Source: Sphingobacteriales bacterium 50-39
GTDB taxonomy: Bacteria > Bacteroidota > Bacteroidia > Chitinophagales > Chitinophagaceae
Length of the DNA stretch: 64,000 nt
Direction of reading: 5' to 3'
Assembly (NCBI GenBank): GCA_001898505.1
Contig: MKTZ01000001.1
Coordinates: 496,001 to 560,000 of the forward strand
Shown: piece after piece, positions 24,219 through 33,503 of the stretch
Layout of the letters: the number at the start of each line of letters is the position of its first letter
Numbering within the stretch: position 1 is the stretch's first letter
Translations under genes and position numbers: made by a program
Notes under the pieces: model-generated
Told to the model about the DNA's origin: nothing
Database searches by the model: none
What the model saw: the letters and a program-made list of their open reading frames with translations, nothing else

Positions 24219-26831
24219 ATGGAAAAGTGCGTGATCTGCTGTATTGTATTTTGCTGTTTTTTCTCACTCGCCGTTGACGCAGCGGTCATGGATCAACGTG
24301 ATACGTTACCGAAGGTAACCGTTGTGGGGTATACGGACAGCGGATCGGAGAAAACTGCCTTACGTCTGCAACATCAGTCATCCACCATCGTGGAGATCGT
24401 CTCGGCAGAAAATGTGGCACAGTCCTCTGACCAGACTGTGGCAGACATCACCCGTCGCGTGAATGGGCTATCCGTCACCACGGATCATTCGGGACAGTCA
24501 GACAGAACATTCATCCGCGGTCTGGACCCGAAATACAATTACACCCTGATAGATGGTGTAAAAGTGCCGAGTCCGGGGGACCGTAGCCGATATGTTCCGC
24601 TCGCGATATTTCCCGCCGATGTGGTCCAGCGGCTGGAAGTCTATAAATCCCTTACGCCGGAGATGGAAGCCGACGCCATCGGCGGAGCCGTCAACCTGGT
24701 GCTGCGCAATGCACCGAATGCGCCTATGTTGAAATTTAGATTGGAGGGAGGGTATAATCAAACCTTTATCGGACATCCTTACTTATCTTTCAACAGTAAG
24801 GTGGTACAGAAGCAATCGCCTTACCAGACGTATGGCTCCGATTATGCAGCCACGGGCAGCGATTTCACCAAAGCAAATCTTTATTTTATGGACAAGCAGC
24901 CGGGACCAGATGTGCTTGGCAGCCTTACCTGGGGACAGCGTTATTTCCATAATAAACTGGGTGTTCTTATTGCCGGTGACTATCAGAATATCAAAAGAGG
25001 GGTGAGTAATTTCTTTATTCCACAGAATAACGAGCCTCAGTTGAATAACGCGCCGGGCCTGACGGATTTTTATCTCGATCAAAATTCTGCCACCATTCTC
25101 CGCAGGAGCGTGCACGCCAAACTGGATTTTGCCATCGACCCAAAAAATACCATCGACCTGTACCAGTTCTATACGAGCCAGAAAGACATCGAAAGCCGCC
25201 ACCGTATCGACACCAGCCTGTCGCTGGGCCGGACTAAACCTGGTACGGGCAGGATCACCCTATCGGATCGAAGCCGTCTGCATTACCAGGATCTTTACAG
25301 CGTGAGTTTCCGGGGAAGCCACCTCCTTGGCGCACAGTGGTCGGTAAAATGGACGATGGCATACGCAAGAGCAGCGGGGCTTTATCCTGACTGGTCGGCA
25401 CTTTCTGCCGGCACTGCGCTGATCGAGCAGTCCAACGGTAGTATCTCTCAAAGCCCGCTTCTGCTGAACCCTCTGAACCGGATCTGGCTGCGCAACGTCG
25501 AACAGGACCTGTCCGGCTATGTCCATGCCAACTACCATCGAACGATCATGGGCCGGGAATTTAATTTTTCAACGGGCGGTCTTTACCGGGCAAAGGGCCG
25601 CGACAATTTCTACAACAGCTATACCTTCCAGCCGGCTATCACGGATTCATTCGGTCAGCGCTTTGTCGATATCTATCACGCGACCTGGACCAATAACAAC
25701 GGCCCGCAGAACCCATATGGCGCAGTGGCTAATCCCAATACCTATACGGCCCATGAATATATCGGCTCCGCCTACGCTGCTGCGACCTTCGCCGGAAAAA
25801 AAATGGAGTGGACGGCCGGTGTCCGGTATGAGAACACCCGTCAGCAATTCGTCTCTTCTGTGGACCCCACGGTGAGCTATGGCAAGCGGGGCAGTATCGA
25901 ATACTCCGACTATCTACCCTCTGTGCAAATGAAATTCAGGCTGGCTGAGCGGCAGTTGCTCCGGGCTTCCTGGTACAGGAGCTTATCACGTCCGGCCTTG
26001 TACGACGTTACATTTTATTCGGTGACTTATGAGGATTATCTCGAAGCAGGCAACCCCTTTCTTAAAAGATCGCGAGCAGACAATGCCGACCTGCGGTACG
26101 AATGGTATTCCGGAAACCTGGACTTCCTGCAGGCCGGACTGTTCTACAAGCATATCATAGACCCCTACGAAAGGGTGCTACTCAACGCTGGCGATGAACT
26201 TTATCCACTGCCTTCACAGGGACTGTCTTACACGCCGGCAGGTGAACTTACGGCTCAGATGCGGAACGTCCCGTCAGCGAATGATTATGGGGTGGAGTTC
26301 GCCGCGGCCAAATATATCGGGAAAGTAGGCGTCCAGGTGCAATACTCTTATATTTACAGTCGGGTCACTGTTCCGGCCAAGTTCAAGACTCGCCAGGACC
26401 CAACCGATCCTTCCAGCAACCTCGTCACGGTCACGAGGGATGAAACAAGACCCCTGCAGGGCCAATCCCCCCATCTGGCAGGGCTCAGTCTGATCTACCG
26501 GCATGACAGAAAAGGTTGGAGAGCCCGCCTTACCACGGTATATACCGGCAGAAGGATTTATTCTGCATCCGGCTGGTATGGACTTAACTACTGGCAAAAA
26601 GGTTACGCTATGCTGGATGCTGCGGTTGAAAAGAAGCTCGGCAGGCATATAAAAGTATTCGCGAAAGCGAACAATCTGTTTAACACCATCACCACCGTCG
26701 ATCTTTTAACTCCTAATCCTGAATACTCGTCGGGGTTTATCCCCGGTCAGCAGTCGGCGGGTCGCATTACCGTCATGCGCCAGGTAGATAAAGCAGCTTA
26801 TTATGCGGGGCTGGAATGGGGATTGCCATAA
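24219..26831 (+). CDS. TonB-dependent receptor (not SusC type)
   Basis: 870 residues with a Cys-rich signal peptide (MEKCVICCIVFCCFFSLAVDA), then directly a plug domain (PKVTVVGYTDSGSEKTALRL, TVADITRRVNGLSVTTDHSGQ, TFIRGLDPKYNYTLIDGVKV, VVQRLEVYKSLTPEMEADAIGGAVNLVLRN) and a barrel ending YYAGLEWGLP. It lacks the N-terminal carboxypeptidase-regulatory-like domain of SusC proteins and has no SusD partner, so it is closer to siderophore/TonB receptors. It is translationally close to the beta-helix lipoprotein. Its ligand is unknown. Confidence 0.92.
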   Translation: MEKCVICCIVFCCFFSLAVDAAVMDQRDTLPKVTVVGYTDSGSEKTALRLQHQSSTIVEIVSAENVAQSSDQTVADITRRVNGLSVTTDHSGQSDRTFIRGLDPKYNYTLIDGVKVPSPGDRSRYVPLAIFPADVVQRLEVYKSLTPEMEADAIGGAVNLVLRNAPNAPMLKFRLEGGYNQTFIGHPYLSFNSKVVQKQSPYQTYGSDYAATGSDFTKANLYFMDKQPGPDVLGSLTWGQRYFHNKLGVLIAGDYQNIKRGVSNFFIPQNNEPQLNNAPGLTDFYLDQNSATILRRSVHAKLDFAIDPKNTIDLYQFYTSQKDIESRHRIDTSLSLGRTKPGTGRITLSDRSRLHYQDLYSVSFRGSHLLGAQWSVKWTMAYARAAGLYPDWSALSAGTALIEQSNGSISQSPLLLNPLNRIWLRNVEQDLSGYVHANYHRTIMGREFNFSTGGLYRAKGRDNFYNSYTFQPAITDSFGQRFVDIYHATWTNNNGPQNPYGAVANPNTYTAHEYIGSAYAAATFAGKKMEWTAGVRYENTRQQFVSSVDPTVSYGKRGSIEYSDYLPSVQMKFRLAERQLLRASWYRSLSRPALYDVTFYSVTYEDYLEAGNPFLKRSRADNADLRYEWYSGNLDFLQAGLFYKHIIDPYERVLLNAGDELYPLPSQGLSYTPAGELTAQMRNVPSANDYGVEFAAAKYIGKVGVQVQYSYIYSRVTVPAKFKTRQDPTDPSSNLVTVTRDETRPLQGQSPHLAGLSLIYRHDRKGWRARLTTVYTGRRIYSASGWYGLNYWQKGYAMLDAAVEKKLGRHIKVFAKANNLFNTITTVDLLTPNPEYSSGFIPGQQSAGRITVMRQVDKAAYYAGLEWGLP

Positions 26832-26877
26832 AGTTCCGTAATTTGTATGGAGCCGGAGCCGCCAACCGTTCAAACAA

Positions 26878-27435
26878 ATGACAACAGACGCTTTTACCAT
26901 AACCATACATATGGTTTCGAGCCTGGATGGGATTATTGCCAGGAAAGACAATAGCGTTTCATGGTTTGAGACGACTTCCCGTTATGAGAAAGGGGTTGTT
27001 GGAGAAAATATCGAGGAATTCCTTAAGACAATAGATTGCTATGTAATGGGCGCCCGGACATATGAGCATGCCCTGGAGCTTTCGAGGTCTTACGGGTGGG
27101 CCTATGGGGATACACCCACCATTGTAGTAACGCATCGAGACCTGCCGATCGAAAGAGAGAACATCGAGCTTTATTCGGGCGAGCTGAACAAATTGGTGGA
27201 CGAGCGGCTAAAACCGAATTATAAGAATGTTTGGATCGTTGGCGGGGCAATGCTTGTCAAAGACTTTATCCGGGCGAAACTGGCGGACGAAATAAGGATA
27301 TCCATTTTGCCTATCGTTTTGGGTGACGGGACATTGTTTTTTGACCACCTGGGACTGGAGCAGCCGTTGCATCTGAAAGACGTAACGGCTTATAAGAACG
27401 GGATGGTAGAACTGTGTTATGAAATAAGAAAATAG
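26878..27435 (+). CDS. Dihydrofolate reductase-like / RibD C-terminal domain protein
   Basis: 185 residues: FTITIHMVSSLDGIIARKDN at the N-terminus, CYVMGARTYEHALELSRSYGWAYG, NVWIVGGAMLVKDFIRAKLADEIRISILPIVLGDGTLFF. These are the conserved blocks of the RibD_C/DHFR-like superfamily, with the GG-x-x-L nucleotide-binding turn. Probably an NAD(P)H-dependent reductase of unknown substrate. It stands alone, 46 bp after the TonB receptor. It is distinct in sequence from the relative at 4037. Confidence 0.87.
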   Translation: MTTDAFTITIHMVSSLDGIIARKDNSVSWFETTSRYEKGVVGENIEEFLKTIDCYVMGARTYEHALELSRSYGWAYGDTPTIVVTHRDLPIERENIELYSGELNKLVDERLKPNYKNVWIVGGAMLVKDFIRAKLADEIRISILPIVLGDGTLFFDHLGLEQPLHLKDVTAYKNGMVELCYEIRK

Positions 27436-27549
27436 ACAGATATACGGGTAACCATTTAGCGTTAAGTGGTTAGCTTTAGTATCCGTAGGGCCTGCCGTGA
27501 ATATTTCGGGATATTGTTTGCCGAAACTTGGAAATAGACTGTGGCGCTT

Positions 27550-27855
27550 ATGGAAGTTCTCGTGATCACGGATACTTCCTTTCTATCCTGGGAGCTGCGT
27601 GCAAACGAAGACCCCTCCCGGAATAGTACTCCTTCGAAAGATGAGCAGCTGGAGGAAGCCTGCTGGAAGGGGGTGCTGCAATCTATGCTTCCGGAGATCT
27701 TTGAGCAAAGCGAGGGGGATAACCTTCTGTACCTTTGGGAGGTTAAAAGGACCGAATCCTTCCTGCATCTCAATCTGGGCGCAGTCCCTCCTACGATGGA
27801 GAGCTGCTTTTCGATAGTGCCTTATTTATTTCTTCCTACGCTGTGTTGTAGTTGA
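27550..27855 (+). CDS. Hypothetical protein
   Basis: 101 residues from the ATG at 27550 (MEVLVITDTSFLSWELRANE). The segments EEACWKGVLQSMLPEIFEQS, LLYLWEVKRTESFLHLNLG and PPTMESCFSIVPYLFLPTL alternate charged and hydrophobic residues like a small soluble alpha/beta protein, and codon use resembles the neighbours. No family recognised and no signal peptide. The antisense frames in the same stretch look less protein-like. Confidence 0.5.
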   Translation: MEVLVITDTSFLSWELRANEDPSRNSTPSKDEQLEEACWKGVLQSMLPEIFEQSEGDNLLYLWEVKRTESFLHLNLGAVPPTMESCFSIVPYLFLPTLCCS

Positions 27856-27955
27856 AAGCCTAAACTTCCTCATTTAATCTGATCATACAGGTGACCCGGC
27901 GGTTAGTGACAGACCATGTCGGAGAGACGGGGGGAGGGCCTATGTATTTGATAAT

Positions 27956-28537
27956 TCATTGGCCTGGGAGTTTTTTTCTGAAGGTGAGGCTGTCGAAGTA
28001 GGGGATATTGAATAATCCTTTTTTGAGATCTACCTGCAATGTATCCCCGATATTTGGTCTGATCCGATATGCGGACTTTGACAGGGTGTCATCTATTTGA
28101 AGGCTTTTTGCACCAATGTCATATAGGTGCAGATTTGACGCTTTCGTTTCATCACCATTGAAATATTCCGCTACATAAGCCCTCCGAACCACGCCGTGGG
28201 AGGTCTGACGGTTGATAAAAAGACCTATTGCGGTGGCAGCGTCATGAAAGAATAAATAAAATAAGGCCAGATAGAAAGTAGCGATCAGCGTGCTTTGCAG
28301 GACTGCCCAGGCACGTCTGAGCATCCCTGTGGCTTCAACCTTCAGGGAGAGCCATACTATAAGAAAGGAAAGTGCAGCCGCTTCAAAAAAGACGAGGAAA
28401 CGATGAGAAGCGTCTGAAAAATTATCCTTGTCGGAGCGTAAATAAAATTCGTCTTGCCGGGGGATAAAATAAAATATTATTAAGGTCCATAGTGCGAGCC
28501 ATGCTATTTTCCATTTATATTTTTTTAGAAATTTCAT
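27956..28537 (-). CDS. Membrane protein of unknown function
   Basis: 193 residues. Three hydrophobic segments span about residues 10-25 (IAWLALWTLIIFYFI), 47-65 (FLVFFEAAALSFLIVWLSL) and 77-98 (AVLQSTLIATFYLALFYLFF). A soluble C-terminal domain of about 80 residues follows (VVRRAYVAEYFNGDETKASNLHLYD, LQIDDTLSKSAYRIRPNIGDTLQVDLKKGLFNI), probably on one face of the inner membrane. No family recognised. It is convergent with the hypothetical gene at 27550 and divergent from the truncated NTF2-like gene. Confidence 0.65.
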   Translation of the reverse strand: MKFLKKYKWKIAWLALWTLIIFYFIPRQDEFYLRSDKDNFSDASHRFLVFFEAAALSFLIVWLSLKVEATGMLRRAWAVLQSTLIATFYLALFYLFFHDAATAIGLFINRQTSHGVVRRAYVAEYFNGDETKASNLHLYDIGAKSLQIDDTLSKSAYRIRPNIGDTLQVDLKKGLFNIPYFDSLTFRKKLPGQ

Positions 28538-28628
28538 GTCAATTGTTCAAACCAATATACATTTTTTCTCATGATCCGGCAAGTGTTGGAGACAGGCGGG
28601 TATGCGGGAAAATCTATACATTAGCATT

Positions 28629-28835
28629 ATGGCCAAAATTCAAATACCGTCCGATTGTGGCAACGCCCCCAGAAGGTTATTCCTTAAAAATATGTATATA
28701 GCTCTTGCCAATGGCGACCTGGATTTTATAACCTCTACTGTCCCGGAAGAGATAAGCTGGGAGACGGTGGGGAAGAAAACGGTGACGGGGAAAAAAGACA
28801 GTTCGGGGTTTGAATTCAAGGATGAATTCGACTAG
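28629..28835 (+). pseudogene. Truncated NTF2/SnoaL-like gene
   Basis: 68 residues from the ATG at 28629: MAKIQIPSDCGNAPRRLFLK followed by NMYIALANGDLDFITSTVPEEISWETVGKKTVTGKK. This is the N-terminal half of NTF2/SnoaL-like proteins of about 120 residues (the helix FIxxxVxxxIxWxxxGxxxxxG). After TGKK it runs into DSSGFEFKDEFD and stops, without the C-terminal strands. I find no continuation in the other frames, so the second half appears deleted. Confidence 0.55.
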
Positions 28836-28839
28836 TTTT

Positions 28840-29520
28840 ATGCGTATGCCACAATGGTCATTAACCAAAACTTTAGCCCTTATATCCATATCGGTGATCC
28901 AAATCTTTGGCGACTGCAGATCCGTTATGATTACACCGTACAGGCATCATTTTCTTCAGAAGGTGGATCTGACCCCCTATAAGAAGATCTACCACATTGG
29001 GGATACCATCCGATTTGAATTTACGGGCACGGGAAAAATGTTATTCGATACGATAACCAACAGCTTTGTCAAGGCAGATTCTGTGGGATTTGTTGTTCGG
29101 ACCGGAATGGCGAGATTAAATAAGTTCGAAAGAGCAGGACGTATACGTCCTGAACATTTTTTTACCAGCAGTGATGGGACTAATTTTGCGCTAACAGCTA
29201 CTGATCTGGATTTTGGAGTAACCTGGTTTTACACAAGGGTGACAGCATGCGGTGCCGGACCTGATCTTCATTTTTCAGCGGGAATAATTCCAAGGTATGC
29301 GGGGGTATATGAGGTCGATCTCTTTTCTGAGCATGATGCGTATAATTGTTACAGCGGTGTAAACTCCCGCGCGGATATAGATTTTGTCTTTAACCTTCAG
29401 GATTGCAACGGAGACCTTGTGACCAGTATGGGAGATTCTTTGAAGATATCCCCGGCGGACACCGCTGATTATACCAGGCTGGCGGCGCAGAAGAAAATAT
29501 TTTTCTTCAGGGTGGAATAG
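28840..29520 (+). CDS. Secreted hypothetical protein
   Basis: 226 residues from the ATG at 28840 (MRMPQWSLTKTLALISISVI), a signal-peptide-like start. The mature part contains KKIYHIGDTIRFEFTGTGKMLFDT, GTNFALTATDLDFGVTWFYTRVTAC and a repeated-strand C-terminus ending AAQKKIFFFRVE, which suggests a beta-rich extracytoplasmic protein. No family recognised. It begins 4 bp after the truncated NTF2-like frame, so it may have been affected by the same rearrangement; the exact start is uncertain (28846 also possible). Confidence 0.55.
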   Translation: MRMPQWSLTKTLALISISVIQIFGDCRSVMITPYRHHFLQKVDLTPYKKIYHIGDTIRFEFTGTGKMLFDTITNSFVKADSVGFVVRTGMARLNKFERAGRIRPEHFFTSSDGTNFALTATDLDFGVTWFYTRVTACGAGPDLHFSAGIIPRYAGVYEVDLFSEHDAYNCYSGVNSRADIDFVFNLQDCNGDLVTSMGDSLKISPADTADYTRLAAQKKIFFFRVE

Positions 29521-29591
29521 GGTCGCGGGGCGGAGAAAATTCAGTAACTTCCGGAAGGGGATTCTATTACGCAACACCAAAATCTGACTGT

Positions 29592-31283
29592 ATGCGTCCG
29601 GGGCAGGGGAATCAACTGTTTGTCTTATTGCTTTCAACCATTCTGGTTGCATGCGGGAGTGATCATTCCATACCATCTGCAAAAGTTATCGACGGGCTGG
29701 ATCTGAAGAAGGGAGGGCTTATTTTCTGCGGACCTCCGGAGGCGGAATTTGGAGCCCTGGATTTTGAGACCACCTGCGACCCGTCTATTAAAAAGGATTT
29801 CAATATTGCTGTCGAACTGCTCCATTCCTTCGAGTATGACGAATCTGAAAAGGTCTTTGCGGGGATCATCGGGCGGGCGCCGGGATGCGCCATGGCATAC
29901 TGGGGAGTGGCCATGTGTAACTTCCATCCTTTGTGGGAACCGCCAACGAAGGCCGATCTTAAAAAAGGGGGTGAAGCCGTGGACATTGCCCGATCCATTG
30001 CCGGAAAATCAGAACGTGAATCCGGGTTTATCGATGCGGTAGCGGCCTATTATAAAGACTGGGATAAGGATATACCTTTTCGTGTGCGGACCGCAGCATT
30101 TGAAAAGGCAATGGAGCAGCTGTACCTGCAATATCCCGCCGATGCGGAGGCGGCTATCTTTTATGCGCTGGCATTGGACGCGGCGGCTTCTCCTACAGAC
30201 GGGTCTTACAGCAAACAACGAAAGGCGGGAGATCTTCTAAATGCCCTATACAAGACCGCACCCAATCATCCCGGCATCATCCATTATATCATTCACACCT
30301 ATGACTATCCCAATATAGCCGAACTGGGGTTAACTGCCGCAAGGAGATATGCGCAGGTCGCGCCGTCCTCGGCCCATGCGCTGCACATGCCTTCGCATAT
30401 TTTTACGAGACTGGGGCTTTGGGATGATTGTATCCGAAGCAACAGAGCATCGGTGGCGGCGGCGCAATGTTACGCACAGTTGGTGGGAATACGGGGACAT
30501 TGGGATGAGGAGCTGCATGGACTGGACTATCTTATTTACGCCCATTTGCAAAGGGGGGACAACAAAGCTGCCGAAGAGCAGCTTAGATACCTGGACAGCA
30601 TCCGGGAGGTGTATCCGGTGAACTTTAAGGTCGCCTATACTTTTGCTGCCGCTCCTGCCCGCGTGGCGCTTGAAAATAAAGACTGGGCTATGGCTGCTTC
30701 GCTGACCTTGCATTCAGGCGGACTGGAGTGGGGCAGATTCCCCTGGCAGGAGGCGATCAACCATTTTGCCCGTCTGCTGGGTAATGTCCATTTGCGAAAG
30801 ATGGAAGCCGCGCAATCCGAACTGATAAGACTCGGACAGCTGCATGATGAGCTGGTAAAGCAAAATGATACGTACAAGGCGGGCCAGGTGGCCATCCAAA
30901 TGAAGGCGGGCGAGGCGTGGATAAAGTTCGGAATGGGTAAGAGGCCGGAGGCGTTAAGCCTGATGAGACTGGCGGCAGATATGGAAGACAGCACTTCAAA
31001 ACACCCGGTGACGCCGGGAGAGGTCCTGCCGGCGCGAGAGCTTTATGCCGACATGCTGCTTGAAAATAAAGAGTATGCTGTTGCCCTGCAGGCATATGAG
31101 GGTGTATTGCAAAAATGTCCCAATCGATGGAATAGCTTGTATGGAGCTGGGCAGGCTGCCGGCATGGGGGGCGATGTTCGAAAGGCATTTTTATATTTTA
31201 GAGAGCTGCCGGTGATGGCGGATACCGCTTCGAAGCGGCCGGAACTGAGTGTGGCAAAGAAGTTTCTGGAAAAGCATTCTTAG
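29592..31283 (+). CDS. TPR-repeat lipoprotein
   Basis: 563 residues with a lipoprotein signal (NQLFVLLLSTILVACGSDHS, lipobox Cys21). The protein is helical with TPR-like pairs: FNIAVELLHSFEYDESEKVFAGIIGRAPGCAMAYWGVAMCN, AEAAIFYALALDAAAS, PGIIHYIIHTYDYPNIAELGLTAARRYAQVAPSSAHALHMPSHIFTRLGLWDDCIRSN, and ALQAYEGVLQKCPNRWNSLYGAGQAAG at the end. The block HALHMPSHIFTRLG is conserved in many Bacteroidota and proteobacterial TPR proteins of unknown role. It is probably periplasmic and membrane-anchored. It is 9 bp before the DUF2784-like gene. Confidence 0.8.
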   Translation: MRPGQGNQLFVLLLSTILVACGSDHSIPSAKVIDGLDLKKGGLIFCGPPEAEFGALDFETTCDPSIKKDFNIAVELLHSFEYDESEKVFAGIIGRAPGCAMAYWGVAMCNFHPLWEPPTKADLKKGGEAVDIARSIAGKSERESGFIDAVAAYYKDWDKDIPFRVRTAAFEKAMEQLYLQYPADAEAAIFYALALDAAASPTDGSYSKQRKAGDLLNALYKTAPNHPGIIHYIIHTYDYPNIAELGLTAARRYAQVAPSSAHALHMPSHIFTRLGLWDDCIRSNRASVAAAQCYAQLVGIRGHWDEELHGLDYLIYAHLQRGDNKAAEEQLRYLDSIREVYPVNFKVAYTFAAAPARVALENKDWAMAASLTLHSGGLEWGRFPWQEAINHFARLLGNVHLRKMEAAQSELIRLGQLHDELVKQNDTYKAGQVAIQMKAGEAWIKFGMGKRPEALSLMRLAADMEDSTSKHPVTPGEVLPARELYADMLLENKEYAVALQAYEGVLQKCPNRWNSLYGAGQAAGMGGDVRKAFLYFRELPVMADTASKRPELSVAKKFLEKHS

Positions 31284-31292
31284 GACATAACC

Positions 31293-31679
31293 ATGTGGTA
31301 CCATTTCCTGAATATTTTCTTCTTTGTCTTTCATACCGCCCTGACCCTGTTCAATTGTACCGGATGGGCTTTCCGGGCGACCCGAAAATGGAATCTTGCT
31401 ACGTTGCTGCTCACGGCCGCGTCCTGGTTCATTTTGGGAATATGGTATGGTTGGGGCTATTGTCTGTGTACGGACGCGCATTGGATGGTGCGGCGGCATC
31501 TGGGCTATCATGATGAAAGCAGGTCCTACATACATTTCCTGATCCTGAAGCTTACGGGGGCCAATCTTGATCCGCAGTTGGTGGAGCGGGGCACCCTCAT
31601 CGTTTTTATTCTTAGCTTGGTTTTGAGCATATGGCTCAATTTCTGTGACTGGCGCCGGAAAAGGGCCAGGAGGGGGTAA
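31293..31679 (+). CDS. DUF2784-like integral membrane protein
   Basis: 128 residues with three hydrophobic segments (LNIFFFVFHTALTLFNCTGWAF, LATLLLTAASWFILGIWYGWGYC, TLIVFILSLVLSIWLNFCDW). The order of helices, the WYGWGYCLCTDAHW block and the length fit DUF2784 proteins, whose function is unknown. It follows the TPR lipoprotein closely and probably shares its transcript. The GlxA-type gene downstream has its own promoter. Confidence 0.7.
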   Translation: MWYHFLNIFFFVFHTALTLFNCTGWAFRATRKWNLATLLLTAASWFILGIWYGWGYCLCTDAHWMVRRHLGYHDESRSYIHFLILKLTGANLDPQLVERGTLIVFILSLVLSIWLNFCDWRRKRARRG

Positions 31680-31696
31680 AATGGACATTGCGGAGG

Positions 31697-31728
31697 GTTG
31701 TTCAGGACAAGCGGTCTTGCTAATTTTG
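31697..31728 (+). promoter_or_regulatory. Bacteroidota-type promoter for the GlxA-type regulator
   Basis: TAATTTTG at 31721-31728 matches the -7 consensus TAnnTTTG exactly, with GTTG at 31697-31700 placed 20 bp upstream as a -33 element. It lies just before the ATG at 31738 and supports that start rather than the in-frame ATG at 31681. Confidence 0.5.
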
Positions 31729-31737
31729 TCAAAAATC

Positions 31738-32730
31738 ATGCGGATGAAGCACCTTACCATTCTGGTCCCTGACGGGCAAAGTGATCTGAGCACCCTTGCC
31801 AGCATCGTCGGGGCTTATGAGATATTTGCAAGGGCCAACAAGTATAAAAGAGAGAACGGTGAAAGGGAGGTATTCAGGATCGAACTGGCGGGTATCTCTA
31901 AAATAACGGAGTTTGACAGCGGCATGATCAATATAAAACCGCAGATCCATATTTCATCGATCACGAAGACGCATCTTATCATCGTTCCGCCCTCGCTGAT
32001 CCGCAATTATGAAAAAGCCGGGAAAGGGAACCGGCTGCTGATCGACTGGATAGGGGAGCGGTATAAGGCGGGGGCGGAGATAGCGAGCATATGTACGGGG
32101 GCCTTTATCCTGGCATCGGCGGGTCTGCTGGAAGGAAAGAACTGCTCTACGCATTGGGCTTCGGAGGCATCTTTCAGAAAATTCTTCCCCAACGTGAAGC
32201 TACATCCGGAGAAGCTGATCACGGATGAAAATGGGATCTATACGAATGGGGGCGGCTATTCCTTTCTCAACCTGGTGATCTACCTGATAGAGAAATATTT
32301 TGACCGGGAGACCGCCATTTTTTGTTCCAAGATCTTTCAGATCGAGCTGGACAGACAAAGCCAGTCAGCCTTTAGCATATTTACGGGACAAAAATCACAT
32401 GGAGATGAAGTCGTGAAAAAAGCACAAGCCTATATCGAGGCGCATCTGGAAGAAAAGATATCGGTAGAACATATGTGTGCCAAATTCTCGGTGGGCAGGA
32501 GAAATTTCGACCGGAGATTTATCAGGGCCACCGGCAATACCCCGCTGGAATATTCGCAAAGGGTCAAGATCGAGAGTGCGAAAAAATCGTTCGAAACCTG
32601 TCGCAAGACTATCAATGAAGTGATGTATGAGGTGGGCTACTCAGATGTAAAAGCATTTCGCGAGGTATTCAAAAAAGTTACGGGCATGTCTCCCCTGGAA
32701 TACAGGAGCAGGTACAACAAGGAGGCGTAG
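31738..32730 (+). CDS. GlxA-family regulator (DJ-1/PfpI-like domain plus AraC HTH)
   Basis: 330 residues from the ATG at 31738 (MRMKHLTILVPDGQSDLSTL). The N-terminal domain is DJ-1/PfpI-like with the elbow ASICTGAFILASAGLLEGK (Cys119); the C-terminal domain is AraC-type (EKISVEHMCAKFSVGRRNFDRRFIRATGNTPLEYSQR, INEVMYEVGYSDVKAFREVFKKVTGMSPLEYRSRY). Such regulators usually sense small metabolites through an inactive amidotransferase-like domain. It converges with the DeoR-type gene, their stop codons being 1 bp apart. Target genes unknown. Confidence 0.9.
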   Translation: MRMKHLTILVPDGQSDLSTLASIVGAYEIFARANKYKRENGEREVFRIELAGISKITEFDSGMINIKPQIHISSITKTHLIIVPPSLIRNYEKAGKGNRLLIDWIGERYKAGAEIASICTGAFILASAGLLEGKNCSTHWASEASFRKFFPNVKLHPEKLITDENGIYTNGGGYSFLNLVIYLIEKYFDRETAIFCSKIFQIELDRQSQSAFSIFTGQKSHGDEVVKKAQAYIEAHLEEKISVEHMCAKFSVGRRNFDRRFIRATGNTPLEYSQRVKIESAKKSFETCRKTINEVMYEVGYSDVKAFREVFKKVTGMSPLEYRSRYNKEA

Positions 32731-32731
32731 C

Positions 32732-33487
32732 TCATTTAGCCTCGGGCGTGATAACGTTTATGCCTTTTTTCCGGATGGATGCGAGATGCGGGCCATTCCT
32801 GTCGGTGATCAGGTTCTGGATAAGCGACAGGTCGGCGAATTTAAAATAGGCTTCCCGATCGATCTTCGAAGCATCGCAAAGAAGGTAGGTTGTTCTGGCC
32901 CGGGCGGCAAATGCCAGCGTGATCGAGGCTTCCAGTTCCGTGTTGGCGAACAGCCCTTTGGCTGAGACCCCATCTACTCCCAGAAAGGCTATTGACGCCC
33001 GGTACCTTAAAATATGTTCCTTTGCCATGACCCCGTGAACTGCCTGGCGATCGTGATCGAACTCGCCGCCGATGATATTGAGGGAGACGACCGTATTCGA
33101 GAGCTCGACCACCACGGGCAGAGAGTTGGTGATCACTTTTATTCTTTTGTTCCGGATGAAATGGCATAGCCTGAAAACCGTGCTTCCGCAGTCCATAAAT
33201 ATCGTATCTCCTTCCCTGATCTGTTCGGCGGCGAGCTGGCAGATAATATCTTTCGCGGCCAAATTTGCAGCCGCCTTGTTCTCGAACTTTTGTTTGTGTA
33301 CCAGCAGGTCAACCTTCATGGCCCCGCCATGGGTGCGCAGGATCAAACCCTGAGCCGCCATGTGGTTAAGGTCACGGCGGATGGTCATGTCCGATGCGGA
33401 GAGTTCGGTAACGAGCCGGGTGGTGCTGACCTCACCATTGGTTTCGAGAAGATCCAGGATTTTTTTTTGTCTGCTTTGAGATGTCAT
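32732..33487 (-). CDS. DeoR/GlpR-family transcriptional regulator
   Basis: 251 residues with an N-terminal winged helix (QKKILDLLETNGEVSTTRLVTELSASDMTIRRDLNHMAAQGLILRTHGGA) and the DeoR sensor domain (GDTIFMDCGSTVFRLCHFIR, KVITNSLPVVVELS, IGGEFDHDRQAVHG, AFLGVDGVSAKGLFANTELEA). DeoR-type proteins sense phosphorylated sugars through this domain. It is divergent from a DUF4406-like gene; the 61-bp gap between them carries four 10-bp spaced repeats that look like its operator, so it probably represses itself and possibly the neighbour. Confidence 0.9.
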   Translation of the reverse strand: MTSQSRQKKILDLLETNGEVSTTRLVTELSASDMTIRRDLNHMAAQGLILRTHGGAMKVDLLVHKQKFENKAAANLAAKDIICQLAAEQIREGDTIFMDCGSTVFRLCHFIRNKRIKVITNSLPVVVELSNTVVSLNIIGGEFDHDRQAVHGVMAKEHILRYRASIAFLGVDGVSAKGLFANTELEASITLAFAARARTTYLLCDASKIDREAYFKFADLSLIQNLITDRNGPHLASIRKKGINVITPEAK

Positions 33488-33503
33488 AGGAAAGTTCTAT
33501 TTT

